A stretch of 23,569 nucleotides of DNA from JBCCTX01 sp039197765 (GCA_039197765.1 JBCCTX010000082.1:1-23569), one strand, 5' to 3'; positions 1 through 7,268 are shown, counted from the stretch's first letter. Notes: generated by a model not told the origin, from the sequence alone. Translations and numbers: made by a program.

Positions 1-693
1 CTCTGTTGGCCCCTTTCGCTTCAAACCCGTTTCCCCTCAAATGGAGACGACCCCTAGAAATCTATGAGATTTCGCCATTTTTCTTTTCATTTTAGTGAAA
101 AGGGCGACTCTTGGCCAAATATTAACTATTTGTTGGGAAATTTCCTTCTAGCGGGAAAATAAATCGTGCGAGAAGGGTTCCAAAGGGACCATTTTGATCG
201 AAGATTCCTTAGCTTGACGGCTATGGGTATCGACCCCTTCTCTTTGCTACAAGCCGATTTACCTTTTAGGACTTAAACAAAAAACAATCTTTGTTAAAAT
301 AGGGTTGATTAGGATACTACACTTTAGCCAAGCGATTCTTAACCTATTTTTCGCCATTTTATTATCCCCTTCTCCCACACACAATTCCTATGCTGAAGGG
401 GGTATTGGGAGAACGCTATTCTTTGCCATGTACGCAAAAAATAGGTACAACTTTTGCTATTGTTACTTATTACATAGGAAGGCGCTTGAATAATTCGTCA
501 ATTTTCAGGGCTTTTCACCAGGAAAGAAAAATATTTTTCACGGAATCTAGAAAAACCTTTCATACCTAATTGTAGGGATTTGCTTTTACCTTTGTCATGT
601 GGACAACTCTTTGTAAACCTTTCGACAAATCGCTACGTTATATGAGAAGAAATTCATATATTTGTATGAATCTGGATTATGACCTAAAGTAAA
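1..693. other. long non-coding stretch with inverted repeats
   Basis: No convincing gene is seen here. The only sizeable open frame (305-493, TTG start, 62 codons) lacks a recognisable family and overlaps inverted repeats, so I regard it as chance. Structure is present: an imperfect hairpin at 73-106 (CTTTTCA/TGAAAAG with outer CGCC/GGCG), GAGAAGGG at 170-177 matching CCCTTCTC at 235-242 and again at 367-374, and TTCTCCCA at 370-377 matching TGGGAGAA at 406-413. The stretch may hold a structured RNA or decayed sequence. Its 5' boundary is cut by the window edge. Confidence 0.5.
657..664 (+). promoter_or_regulatory. Bacteroidota -7 promoter element (TATATTTG)
   Basis: TATATTTG matches the Bacteroidota primary-sigma -7 consensus TAnnTTTG exactly and lies 29 bases before the ATG of the T9SS sorting-domain gene. 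No clear -33 TTG is found at the usual distance of about 19-20 bases. A second TAnnTTTG match (TACCTTTG, 587-594) lies further upstream. Confidence 0.45.
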
Positions 694-1044
694 ATGAAAC
701 ACACTTTTACACTTTTTCTTGCCTTTCTGTTTACCATGGCCGTTTTCGGTCAGGTTAATCTCCCAGAAGCGGGTGAAGAAAAAGGTATAGTCCAGGAGCT
801 TTCTATTTATCCCAATCCCACGACTGATGGAAACTTTTCCCTTAAGTTTGAGACGGATAACACCAATGAGATCACGGTTAAGTTATACAACCTGATTGGA
901 AAGGAAGTTCTCATACGCAAGATTCAAGTGTTTCAGGGACTCAATGAGGAATCCTTTACCCTCAACGGTCAACCCAAGGGCGTTTATATCCTGGAAATCT
1001 CCAATGATGAGAAAAAGGAGATACGGAGAATCTCTTTTGTTTAA
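694..1044 (+). CDS. secreted protein consisting almost only of a T9SS type A C-terminal sorting domain
   Basis: This 116-residue protein starts with a clear signal peptide (hydrophobic residues 4-18, probable cleavage near VFG-Q at 19-20). About 13 acidic residues follow, and then the rest is a type IX secretion sorting domain: the SIYPNPTTDG motif near residues 38-47, the central KLYNLIGKEV strand, and a C-terminal GVYILEIS strand ending in a basic patch and RISFV. In known T9SS substrates this domain follows a large cargo and is removed during export. Here there is practically no cargo. It could be a small surface peptide, a competitor for the sorting machinery, or a remnant of a larger protein. 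It stands alone, flanked by about 600 non-coding bases on each side, with a good -7 element upstream. The family call is firm and the role unknown. Confidence 0.8.
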   Translation: MKHTFTLFLAFLFTMAVFGQVNLPEAGEEKGIVQELSIYPNPTTDGNFSLKFETDNTNEITVKLYNLIGKEVLIRKIQVFQGLNEESFTLNGQPKGVYILEISNDEKKEIRRISFV

Positions 1045-1254
1045 TCTTCCCTCATTTTCTGTTCTTTTCTAAGCTGCTTCCACGAGAGGCTTCTCAGTCA
1101 TTTAGAAAATTTCTTACATCGACCATTGGGCTACAGCAAGAGTCTAGCCTGTGTCTTGCTCATAGGGCACGAAATGCTAGATCTCCTTCCTGTATAGATA
1201 AGGGTATTATACTATCTGGGTAATATGTCCAAAGTTTTTGGGGCTTAGAATGGG

Positions 1255-1410
1255 TCTTACCGCAGAGTCGAAGGAGGATTTGGACCCCTATTATCCCCTA
1301 GAAGGGGATGGGGAGGTACACAGAGATTTTTTCTTAGCTCATTTTGCCTTTAATCCTAAAATACCCTCTTTTTTCTCTTTTAATTTCTCCTTGATCCTCT
1401 GTGGTAAAAC
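1255..1410. repeat. MITE-like element with imperfect terminal inverted repeats
   Basis: The left end carries TTACCGCAGAG at 1257-1267. The right end carries CTCTGTGGTAA at 1397-1407, whose reverse complement TTACCACAGAG differs at one base. Similarity continues inward on both sides (TCGAAGGA on the left, GATCAAGGA on the right strand), giving about 20 bp of imperfect terminal inverted repeat around a core of about 110 bp. The core has a perfect internal hairpin, ATCCCCT (1293-1299), loop AGA, AGGGGAT (1303-1309), and a further ACACAGAG at 1319-1326. No coding capacity is seen. It could be a non-autonomous mobile element or a dispersed palindromic repeat. No target-site duplication was identified. 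Confidence 0.5.
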
Positions 1411-1538
1411 TAAAATGTCTTGAGAAACTTCGGTTTCATTAAATTCAAAGTAAAAATACAAGATCGCTCATGCGCTAGTATTTAAGCAAAAGGACTGAGA
1501 GCTTTAAAAATGTTTATCACATCCCTATTCGTTTTTTT

Positions 1539-1612
1539 GCCCTTAAGGGCATATTGATCCCTTTGGGATCTGCTATGGGTAGCCCTACAGGACAATTTTT
1601 TTCCTTCGGAAA
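1539..1612. repeat. cluster of nested short palindromes
   Basis: Three perfect short inverted repeats lie in a row: GCCCTTAAGGGC at 1539-1550, GATCCC-TTT-GGGATC at 1556-1570 and TTTCC-TTC-GGAAA at 1600-1612. An outer nesting is also possible, with AGGGC (1546-1550) pairing with GCCCT (1582-1586) and CATA with TATG around the middle hairpin, so two alternative folds compete. It lies 50 bases past the stop of the minus-strand DUF2279 gene and may affect its 3' end, but no T tract follows a stem in that direction. Confidence 0.45.
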
Positions 1613-1661
1613 GAAACCCTGATCGATTTGGCTCAGGTACTTATTTCAGCGCGTCCTCTTC

Positions 1662-2636
1662 CTACTGAAACGCCCGAAACGCCACTCCGTTCCTATCAAA
1701 TTGCACGGCAGGCAAGGGAATCCGAATCATATTCACTACACTGAATAGGGACCGCAAAAAACCATTACGAACAGGAATATTACTGAGATCTATGTCTAGG
1801 CTTAGATAGGCCTGCCTAAATTCGCGTTGTCGGATAATAGACCATTCTTCTTGGCCATAGCCCCCAATCATTCCTTCAGCCCCATAGCCGATAGCCAGGT
1901 TCAGCCACCGGGGGTAAGCCGCTTTAAAGCTCCCTTCGGGCAGAAAAGAATGGAGCCGAATGCTCAACCAAAGGGTTTGGCCATTGTAATCCTTGAGAAA
2001 CCACTCAGCGAAATTACTTCCCAGCACATCGTGGTTGGCAGGATCGCGGGCATAGGAAGAGGTGCGATAGGATACCTTGAGTTGGAGCCGGTTTTCATTC
2101 CACACAGCTTGGTTGAGTATGGCCAAACCCGATCCAAGGGCATTTGCCCCTACATCTGACCAGGAGGCGCCCCATTTTTCGCCAAAGCCATCTAAGACTT
2201 CTATGCTACTCATGGCGAGAAACCCTACTGTGGCTCCTTTGAGGAGGGCTTTTTCCTTGGGTTCACCTGACCACTTGTACAGGTCTATCATCCATCTACT
2301 GGCGTGGTAGGCCCCATAAACGTGCCCCACCTTGTCCATTTGTTGCCATTCGCGGCTGTCGTCAAAGAAATGAAAATGGGATAGGTCTTCTTGCGCATAC
2401 CAGACCACGCCTAGATAGGCAGCCGCAAGGCCATAGCCCCCGATGGTAAGTCTATTGACGAGTTTCTTTCGCTTGGGATTGGGGAAATGGGCATTAACAA
2501 AAGAGGAGTCCTTGCTGCGAAAAGCGAATTGTTCCCCGTAGCCTCGCTTTTGGGAAAAGGCTATGCCTTGTAAAAGCATAAGAACTATCCATAGTCGAAG
2601 AGTGGAATAGCTGAGGAGAAGGGAAAGTCGGCTCAT
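1662..2636 (-). CDS. DUF2279 (YfiM-like) family protein
   Basis: The 324-residue product has a long N-terminal hydrophobic signal (residues about 12-28, IVLMLLQGIAFSQ). A DUF2279/YfiM-type region follows: a predicted helix near residues 67-82, the conserved MDKVGHVYGAYHASRW segment near 100-115, then EVLDGFGEKWGASWSDVGAN and a GSGLAILNQ helix near 145-177. The last 150 residues look like strands of an outer-membrane or periplasmic domain. Function in this family is unknown and envelope location is inferred. The ATG directly abuts the T run that ends a hairpin downstream of the autokinase gene, so the 5' untranslated region must overlap that hairpin. Signals resembling TTG (complement 2702-2704) and TAnnaTTG (complement 2675-2682) support a promoter inside it. 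Confidence 0.75.
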   Translation of the reverse strand: MSRLSLLLSYSTLRLWIVLMLLQGIAFSQKRGYGEQFAFRSKDSSFVNAHFPNPKRKKLVNRLTIGGYGLAAAYLGVVWYAQEDLSHFHFFDDSREWQQMDKVGHVYGAYHASRWMIDLYKWSGEPKEKALLKGATVGFLAMSSIEVLDGFGEKWGASWSDVGANALGSGLAILNQAVWNENRLQLKVSYRTSSYARDPANHDVLGSNFAEWFLKDYNGQTLWLSIRLHSFLPEGSFKAAYPRWLNLAIGYGAEGMIGGYGQEEWSIIRQREFRQAYLSLDIDLSNIPVRNGFLRSLFSVVNMIRIPLPAVQFDRNGVAFRAFQ

Positions 2637-2643
2637 AAAAAAA

Positions 2644-2693
2644 TCCGTAGTCCGAATATTGAATACTTTTCCTACAATACTACGGACTACGGA
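2644..2693 (-). terminator. hairpin with 11-bp stem and T tract after the autokinase gene
   Basis: TCCGTAGTCCG at 2644-2654 and CGGACTACGGA at 2683-2693 form a perfect 11-bp inverted repeat with a 28-base loop. Read on the minus strand, the second arm is followed by seven T (plus-strand A at 2637-2643), the form of an intrinsic terminator for the upstream autokinase gene. The loop is unusually long, and the T run touches the next gene's start codon. The proximal arm is part of a tandem TAGTCCG repeat (complement 2679-2696). Confidence 0.55.
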
Positions 2694-2704
2694 CTAAAAA
2701 ACAA
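2675..2704 (-). promoter_or_regulatory. candidate promoter for the DUF2279 gene inside the hairpin
   Basis: On the minus strand TTG (complement 2702-2704) is followed after 19 bases by TAGTATTG (complement 2675-2682), one base off the Bacteroidota TAnnTTTG element. The spacing fits the -33/-7 arrangement. The start codon lies 38 bases downstream. The promoter would overlap the terminator hairpin of the preceding gene. This is inferred from motif and spacing only. Confidence 0.35.
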
Positions 2705-2713
2705 GGGAACTTT

Positions 2714-5128
2714 TTATGCCACTACCTGATCCCCCTGATCTTCAATGCTCAATTTTATCTTGGGCTTCTTCTTGTCATCGTGGCCGTAGCCATAGCCATA
2801 ACCATAGCCATACCCGTAACCATACCCATATCCATAGCCTTTCCCTCCTTCGGGTAGCACGTCATTGATCACGAGGCCTACGTTTTTCATCTTTCCAGAA
2901 TTGAATAGGTCATTGATCCGTCCCAGAGATTTCACATGGGTGTACTTGTGGCGGACGACATACAAATTGTACTCGGTGTACTTCTGGATAATCATATAGT
3001 CAGAAGCCAGTACTATGGGAGGAGAATCCAAGATGATCACGTCGTATAAGTCGCGGTAGTGATCGATCAACTGGTCCATACGCCCATGGCCCAACACGTC
3101 CAAGGGATTATTATTGACAGGTCCAGAAGGAATGATATGTAAGCCTTCTACATGCGTATGTTGTAAAAGCTCGTCAAGCTGGTTTTGACCCGCGAGGTAA
3201 GAGGACAAACCAATCTCATTCATCAAGCCAAAGCGCTCTGCTACTTTGGGACGACGCAAGTCCACATCCACCAGGAGAACTTTCTTTCCGGACTGAGCTA
3301 CCACGATACTGAAGTTGGTAGCACAGAAGGTTTTTCCTTCTCCTTGGATCGAAGAAGTAACGCCAATGATCTTGGGAGAAGTATTCTTGAATTGGTATTC
3401 GAGGTTCACTCGAACGGACCGGAAGGACTCTGGAAGGATCGTTCCGGCATTCTTGGAAGTAATCAAGTCCACCCCTTTCCGCCCTTTAATAATGTATCCC
3501 AAGATGGGTATTTTGGTATTTTTCTCAATGTCTGACTGAGAGATCACCTTTTCATTCAAGAAATCAGAGGTGATTACCAGGATTAAGGGAAGTCCCAGCC
3601 CAAGAATCAATGCAGCGCCAAAAATTAGGAGTTTATTGGGAGAAGCAATTCCTCTTTCACGCGCTTTATCAATCACCGTCTTATCTACGGAGTCTGCCTC
3701 CAGCGCAATTTGAATCTGGGTTCTTCGGTTGAGTAACTGGGTGTACTTCTCATCGTTAAAGCTGAAATCACGCTGTATTTGTGTGAGTATCTTTTCGCTT
3801 TGGGGTAACCTTTTCAACTTTGCCTGATCAGAATAAATCTGTCCATTCAACTCGTCTAGTTGGATTTTGCTCGTAGCGAAACTCTGTTGAACATTGTTCT
3901 TGATAATATCCTTTTGTCGGGAAATCTGAGAATCGATTTCCTTGCGCATTTCACTTCCCTCTGAGTAGCTCGAATAGACCGATTGCTTTTGTTGCTCCAA
4001 CTGAGCCAATTCGGTCATCAGGTTTACCAATGCGGGGTCGTTTACATTCGCAGTGGTAGGGGCAACAATGTCTGTAGAATTGGTGAGGTTATCCAGGATA
4101 TAATTGTAGTACTTCGTGTTGGCTGAAGCGATGGTGCGACGGGTCTGAAGCGTAACCAAGTTTTGGGTTAGTGCACTAGATTGGGTGGCCACGTCAATGG
4201 CACCAATGCGAGAACGCTCATTAGCGTACCTGCGCTCTACTATTCTTAAGGTATCATGGATGGCATTCAACTGGTTGTCGATCAGTGCGAGTACCCTTCG
4301 AGCAGACTCAGTCCTACGATCTTGCTCATTTCTTTTGTAGGTATCTAGCAGATTGTCTAAGAAGAGGCGTTCCATTTCCACTACAGGTCCTTCTGTAGCG
4401 ATTTCAACCGTGTTTGCGTCTCTGCTGATTTTATTGACAGCCAACTTTTTCTGGTAGCCATCTGCCAAGCCTTCCAAGGTGTTGATTACAAAAAAGAAGG
4501 TCGCATTTTGGTAAGCATCTGCGAAGTCTTCGTGAAACTTAATATCAAAACTCAAATACCGATCTTCGTACCTGTCCCCTACGACAATATCTTTCTCAAA
4601 GTTGATGGAAGGTAGCTTGCGAACCGTTTTGTTTTGGCTGATGTCATATAGTTCAACCTTTTCCCCTTCCGCATAAATCCTGAATCTATTGTTTCCCTGG
4701 TGTTCTACATAGATAGGAAGGCCGACTAGTTGGGCGTGGGAAGAATCGAGTACTACGTCAAAGGGAGCAAACTTGTAGATAGGTTCTTTTTTGAGAAGGG
4801 ACTCGCGGAAATAGGAAATTCCAAAATCCAGCTTTTGGAGCGTCTGTTCGACCAAACTGTAGGACTGCAGAATTCCAATCTCATCCTCCACTTCAATGGG
4901 TTTGTTCATCGTAGGTAAGCCATCCAAAAGGGCTTCATTATCTTGCGTATTGTCGTCCAGTAGGATACTTGCACTTACAGCATATTGTGGAACGGCAACT
5001 TTTAGATACGTGTAGGCAAGTGCACCAAAAAATAATGTTGAAAGAACAAACCAATGCCACTTTCGCATTATTTTCGCTACAATCATCCGCAAATCCATCA
5101 TGTCTTGTGAACCCGTCTCCTTTTTCAT
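2714..5128 (-). CDS. Wzc-type polysaccharide biosynthesis tyrosine autokinase
   Basis: This 804-residue inner-membrane protein combines a Wzz chain-length domain with a bacterial tyrosine (BY) kinase. A first membrane helix lies near residues 24-46. A long periplasmic region with coiled-coil segments (about 250-480) follows, then a second helix near 505-530 (LLIFGAALILGLGLPLILV). The cytoplasmic kinase has Walker A SIQGEGKT, Walker A' VLLVDVDLRRP and Walker B VIILDSPP. The C-terminal tyrosine cluster typical of Wzc is here a pure Gly-Tyr alternation with nine tyrosines, followed by a charged tail. By family knowledge it works with the outer-membrane Wza protein to control polymerisation and export of capsule or exopolysaccharide through autophosphorylation cycles. 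The Wza-type gene lies 70 bases upstream on the same strand. No glycosyltransferases, Wzx/Wzy or tyrosine phosphatase are in the window. Confidence 0.93.
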   Translation of the reverse strand: MKKETGSQDMMDLRMIVAKIMRKWHWFVLSTLFFGALAYTYLKVAVPQYAVSASILLDDNTQDNEALLDGLPTMNKPIEVEDEIGILQSYSLVEQTLQKLDFGISYFRESLLKKEPIYKFAPFDVVLDSSHAQLVGLPIYVEHQGNNRFRIYAEGEKVELYDISQNKTVRKLPSINFEKDIVVGDRYEDRYLSFDIKFHEDFADAYQNATFFFVINTLEGLADGYQKKLAVNKISRDANTVEIATEGPVVEMERLFLDNLLDTYKRNEQDRRTESARRVLALIDNQLNAIHDTLRIVERRYANERSRIGAIDVATQSSALTQNLVTLQTRRTIASANTKYYNYILDNLTNSTDIVAPTTANVNDPALVNLMTELAQLEQQKQSVYSSYSEGSEMRKEIDSQISRQKDIIKNNVQQSFATSKIQLDELNGQIYSDQAKLKRLPQSEKILTQIQRDFSFNDEKYTQLLNRRTQIQIALEADSVDKTVIDKARERGIASPNKLLIFGAALILGLGLPLILVITSDFLNEKVISQSDIEKNTKIPILGYIIKGRKGVDLITSKNAGTILPESFRSVRVNLEYQFKNTSPKIIGVTSSIQGEGKTFCATNFSIVVAQSGKKVLLVDVDLRRPKVAERFGLMNEIGLSSYLAGQNQLDELLQHTHVEGLHIIPSGPVNNNPLDVLGHGRMDQLIDHYRDLYDVIILDSPPIVLASDYMIIQKYTEYNLYVVRHKYTHVKSLGRINDLFNSGKMKNVGLVINDVLPEGGKGYGYGYGYGYGYGYGYGYGHDDKKKPKIKLSIEDQGDQVVA
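2783..2839 (-). repeat. Gly-Tyr repeat tract encoding the autokinase tyrosine cluster
   Basis: Nineteen codons encode alternating Gly and Tyr (ten Gly, nine Tyr). All four glycine codons and both tyrosine codons occur, so the DNA repeat is degenerate while the peptide repeat is perfect. This suggests selection on the protein rather than recent slippage. Confidence 0.85.
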
Positions 5129-5198
5129 ATCACCTAAAAGATTTGTTAGTAGAAACCAAGTAAGAACCTAAAAAAATTGGATCGCACACTTTTGACGA

Positions 5199-5999
5199 TC
5201 AGTTGCTATTGTTGTCACTTAGCGAAATCACAATAGCTGTAATAGAGGCAGCTGTTCCTAATGCCGTCAAAATAACCCCTGCAATAGCCGTATTGGCCAG
5301 ATTTGAACGTTTATTTTTTAACTCCATGGGTGGAATATATATTGCATCATTCGGTTGGAGATAAAAATATTTTGAGCTAAATATATTGGCATCTGTAAGA
5401 TCAAGGGTCACAACCTCTGAGCCTGATGGCACCTGCCTTACCAAGCGGATGTTCCTCCTATCTGCAAATTCCATCAAATCTCCTGCCAAAGCCAATCCTT
5501 CCATTAAGGTAAGTTGATCGTTATAGGCATAAAAGTAGCCGGGATTCGTTACTTCTCCCAATACAGAAATCTTAAAACTTACCAGTGTAATGAATACGCT
5601 GGCATTGTTTATTTCTTGGGATACCATATCCTGAATTTCTCTCCGCACTTCGTCTACCGTCTTCCCGGAAGCTGATACTTCGCCTATGTTGGGCAGCATA
5701 ATCTTCCCTTCAGAATCGACAGAAAATCCGTTCACATATAAGCCTGGGGTGTTGTAGTTGTTGAAATCGTTGTCGCTTTGCTTGTTTAGGTAGGCAGTCT
5801 TTTCAGAAGTTAGGCCTTTGATGCGTATAGAAAGGATATCTCCTTCTTGTAATCGATATTCTGCATCCTGATTTTTATACAATTGAGGGGACTCTTTCAA
5901 GGCTGCCAAATTCTGGAAATACACCGTATCTCTATTGTGAATACAACTGCTCAAGCCAGCCAATAAAAGGAGCGTGAGAATAAAAAATGTATTTTTCAT
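5199..5999 (-). CDS. Wza-type polysaccharide export lipoprotein (SLBB domains)
   Basis: The chosen ATG start gives 266 residues opening with a lipoprotein signal, MKNTFFILTLLLLAGLSSC, with the lipobox cysteine at residue 19. A TTG four codons upstream (6011) is possible but less natural. A polysaccharide export (Poly_export) segment follows: YRLQEGDILSIRIKG, then GFSVDSEGKIMLPNIGEV and SGKTVDEVRREIQ. One SLBB-like unit follows (VFITLVSFKISVLGEVTNPGYF, then LTLMEGLALAGD). A C-terminal hydrophobic helix near 238-260 could be the segment that crosses the outer membrane, as in Wza. It should form the outer-membrane export channel partnered with the autokinase encoded 70 bases downstream. The upstream 180-base gap carries a repeated GCGGTT/AACCGC motif that may be an operator. 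Confidence 0.9.
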   Translation of the reverse strand: MKNTFFILTLLLLAGLSSCIHNRDTVYFQNLAALKESPQLYKNQDAEYRLQEGDILSIRIKGLTSEKTAYLNKQSDNDFNNYNTPGLYVNGFSVDSEGKIMLPNIGEVSASGKTVDEVRREIQDMVSQEINNASVFITLVSFKISVLGEVTNPGYFYAYNDQLTLMEGLALAGDLMEFADRRNIRLVRQVPSGSEVVTLDLTDANIFSSKYFYLQPNDAIYIPPMELKNKRSNLANTAIAGVILTALGTAASITAIVISLSDNNSN

Positions 6000-6098
6000 A
6001 ATGGGTTTCAAAGGTCAAAGGTTAACACGTAAAAGTTAGGAGTATTGTTGCTGGCTGAAGAACTTTCTATTTCCCAATTTCTCAAAAATGGCTATCTC

Positions 6099-6146
6099 GC
6101 GGTTGCCTAATGTATTGAACCGCTAAAATTATGATGCGAACCGCAT
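6099..6146. promoter_or_regulatory. three GCGGTT/AACCGC boxes upstream of the Wza-type gene
   Basis: GCGGTT at 6099-6104, AACCGC at 6118-6123 and AACCGC at 6139-6144 have centres 19 and 21 bases apart, close to two helical turns. The last two share GAACCGC, and the last box lies inside the small palindrome ATGCG-AAC-CGCAT (6134-6146). The first two boxes form a 6-bp inverted repeat. The arrangement suits an operator for a dimeric regulator, about 100-150 bases before the Wza start. Hairpin formation in RNA is an alternative. Confidence 0.4.
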
Positions 6147-6179
6147 TAAGTAGAGATTGAATATTTCTATTTTCGATTA

Positions 6180-7217
6180 TTAAAAAATAAATACTTTTGA
6201 TAAAAAGTATTTTACGATTTGTTCAATCATAAGCCTTCTCCCCCGAGCGGTAGAGGTCCAGTTCTCATCATACCGATAATCCCTTAGTGCTACGACCCCG
6301 AGTTGAATACTGTCAGGTAAGGTTTTCCGAAACATCTCGTAGCTTCTACGTGCATGCGCCCCTTGTGAGTAGAGCATAATCGTATTGCATTCTTCTTGAG
6401 ATTCTATCAACCAAGTCTCAACTTCCTTTGCAGCCCCCAAGGTTCTAGATCTGTTTTCGGCTTTAGAGGGTAAGATCACAAGTCTCGATGGATGAACCCC
6501 CATTCTTTCCAGTGTTCTTCCGGCATATATAGCTGAGTTCTCGTTTTGTGGGGTTTCAAATCTTTCCTCATTGGCAAAGATGAATACGTAGGAAGTATGA
6601 TCGCTGAAAAGGGGAACGGATAGGGTATCTAAGGACACCTCGTTAAAAAATGTTCTTCTCACTCTCCCTCCTTCCGAAACATTGGTATTATCCATATGGA
6701 CTGTCAGTTTCTTTATGGATTGGCGTAGGTGGGAGGGAATGGCAAATGAGAATTTCTTGCCTCTTCTTTCTGTATAGAATTCGGCCAGTACTTGATCATT
6801 GATCAGAATTTCCAAGTGCCCTTTTTCCTCATCCACTTCATTCCCCCAAGCCCGGAGATGCAGCGAGTCAGCCCTACAGGGAAAATCAAATTGTTGGTCG
6901 ATATAGGAAATCCAGGTACTCTGAGGGTGCCCTCCCAAGGTAAAATAACTATGTCCCCTGCCTGAACCTGTGACAAGTAATTTTAAATCGGGTTGACTTT
7001 GGGATTCCTCGTACACAACTTTCAAGGCACGATAAGGGAGCCATCCTTCTACAATGGCAATATCTGGATTTTCTACAGGGCGGCTTAAGGCGAGAAAAGG
7101 ATAGGATCGTTGCCATACCCACCATCCTAGAAATAGAACAAGTACAAACAGCAGGATCAGACTCCATTTGATCCACCGAAAAAGTGTTTTCCGGCGATTA
7201 CTTAGCATTTGGATCAT
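6180..7217 (-). CDS. membrane-anchored YdcF/DUF218 protein with an inserted beta (CBM-like) domain
   Basis: The 345-residue protein has one N-terminal membrane helix (residues about 14-34). The DUF218 (YdcF/SanA/ElyC) fold is split. The first part has DIAIVEGWLPYRAL and LKLLVTGSGRG near 51-86. The second has YAGRTLERMGVHPSRLVILPSKAENRSRT near 230-258, with MLYSQGAHARRSYEMF near 279-294. Between them (about 95-215) lies a beta-rich insertion with LEILINDQVLAEF and KLTVHMDNTN...EVSLDTL. This resembles the calcium-dependent xylan-binding module pattern (CBM36/CBM60 type), but that is inference. DUF218 proteins act in envelope and peptidoglycan-precursor homeostasis, mostly undefined biochemically. 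Its position upstream of the Wza/Wzc-type pair suggests a role in exopolysaccharide handling. A TAGCTTTG -7 element lies 44 bases upstream. Confidence 0.75.
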   Translation of the reverse strand: MIQMLSNRRKTLFRWIKWSLILLFVLVLFLGWWVWQRSYPFLALSRPVENPDIAIVEGWLPYRALKVVYEESQSQPDLKLLVTGSGRGHSYFTLGGHPQSTWISYIDQQFDFPCRADSLHLRAWGNEVDEEKGHLEILINDQVLAEFYTERRGKKFSFAIPSHLRQSIKKLTVHMDNTNVSEGGRVRRTFFNEVSLDTLSVPLFSDHTSYVFIFANEERFETPQNENSAIYAGRTLERMGVHPSRLVILPSKAENRSRTLGAAKEVETWLIESQEECNTIMLYSQGAHARRSYEMFRKTLPDSIQLGVVALRDYRYDENWTSTARGRRLMIEQIVKYFLSKVFIF

Positions 7218-7260
7218 GTGCTTTTTACTATACTGAAAAGAAGCTTAGTTCTTATCGGCG

Positions 7261-7268
7261 CAAAGCTA
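7261..7268 (-). promoter_or_regulatory. Bacteroidota -7 promoter element (TAGCTTTG)
   Basis: On the minus strand TAGCTTTG matches TAnnTTTG exactly and lies 43 bases before the ATG of the DUF218 gene. No TTG is seen at the expected -33 distance. The divergent plus-strand gene has only a weaker match (TATATTCG, 7300-7307) 8 bases before its ATG. Confidence 0.4.

Larger units (their letters stand above)
1045..1661. other. non-coding stretch with palindromic elements
   Basis: No gene is supported between the sorting-domain gene and the convergent DUF2279 gene. The 61-codon frame at 1238-1423 lies inside a palindromic repeat element and is probably not a gene. The stretch holds a MITE-like repeat (1255-1410) and a cluster of short palindromes (1539-1612), listed separately. 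I see no classical terminator with a strong stem and T tract for either flanking gene. Confidence 0.6.

Noticed and set aside
170..242. tRNA-like fold
   Set aside because: No anticodon arm, T-loop consensus or acceptor stem of the right length could be built.
305..493. 62-codon open frame with TTG start upstream of the T9SS gene
   Set aside because: No family resemblance, odd composition, non-ATG start, and it overlaps inverted repeats.
1238..1423. 61-codon frame as a possible small gene
   Set aside because: It lies inside the MITE-like palindromic element, which explains the sequence better.
2783..2839. CCATAG-type repeats as a CRISPR array or satellite
   Set aside because: They are codons for the Gly-Tyr tail of the autokinase, in frame and with degenerate third bases.
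5999..6011. TTG start for the Wza-type gene four codons upstream
   Set aside because: The ATG at 5999 gives a standard lipoprotein signal; the TTG adds nothing recognisable.
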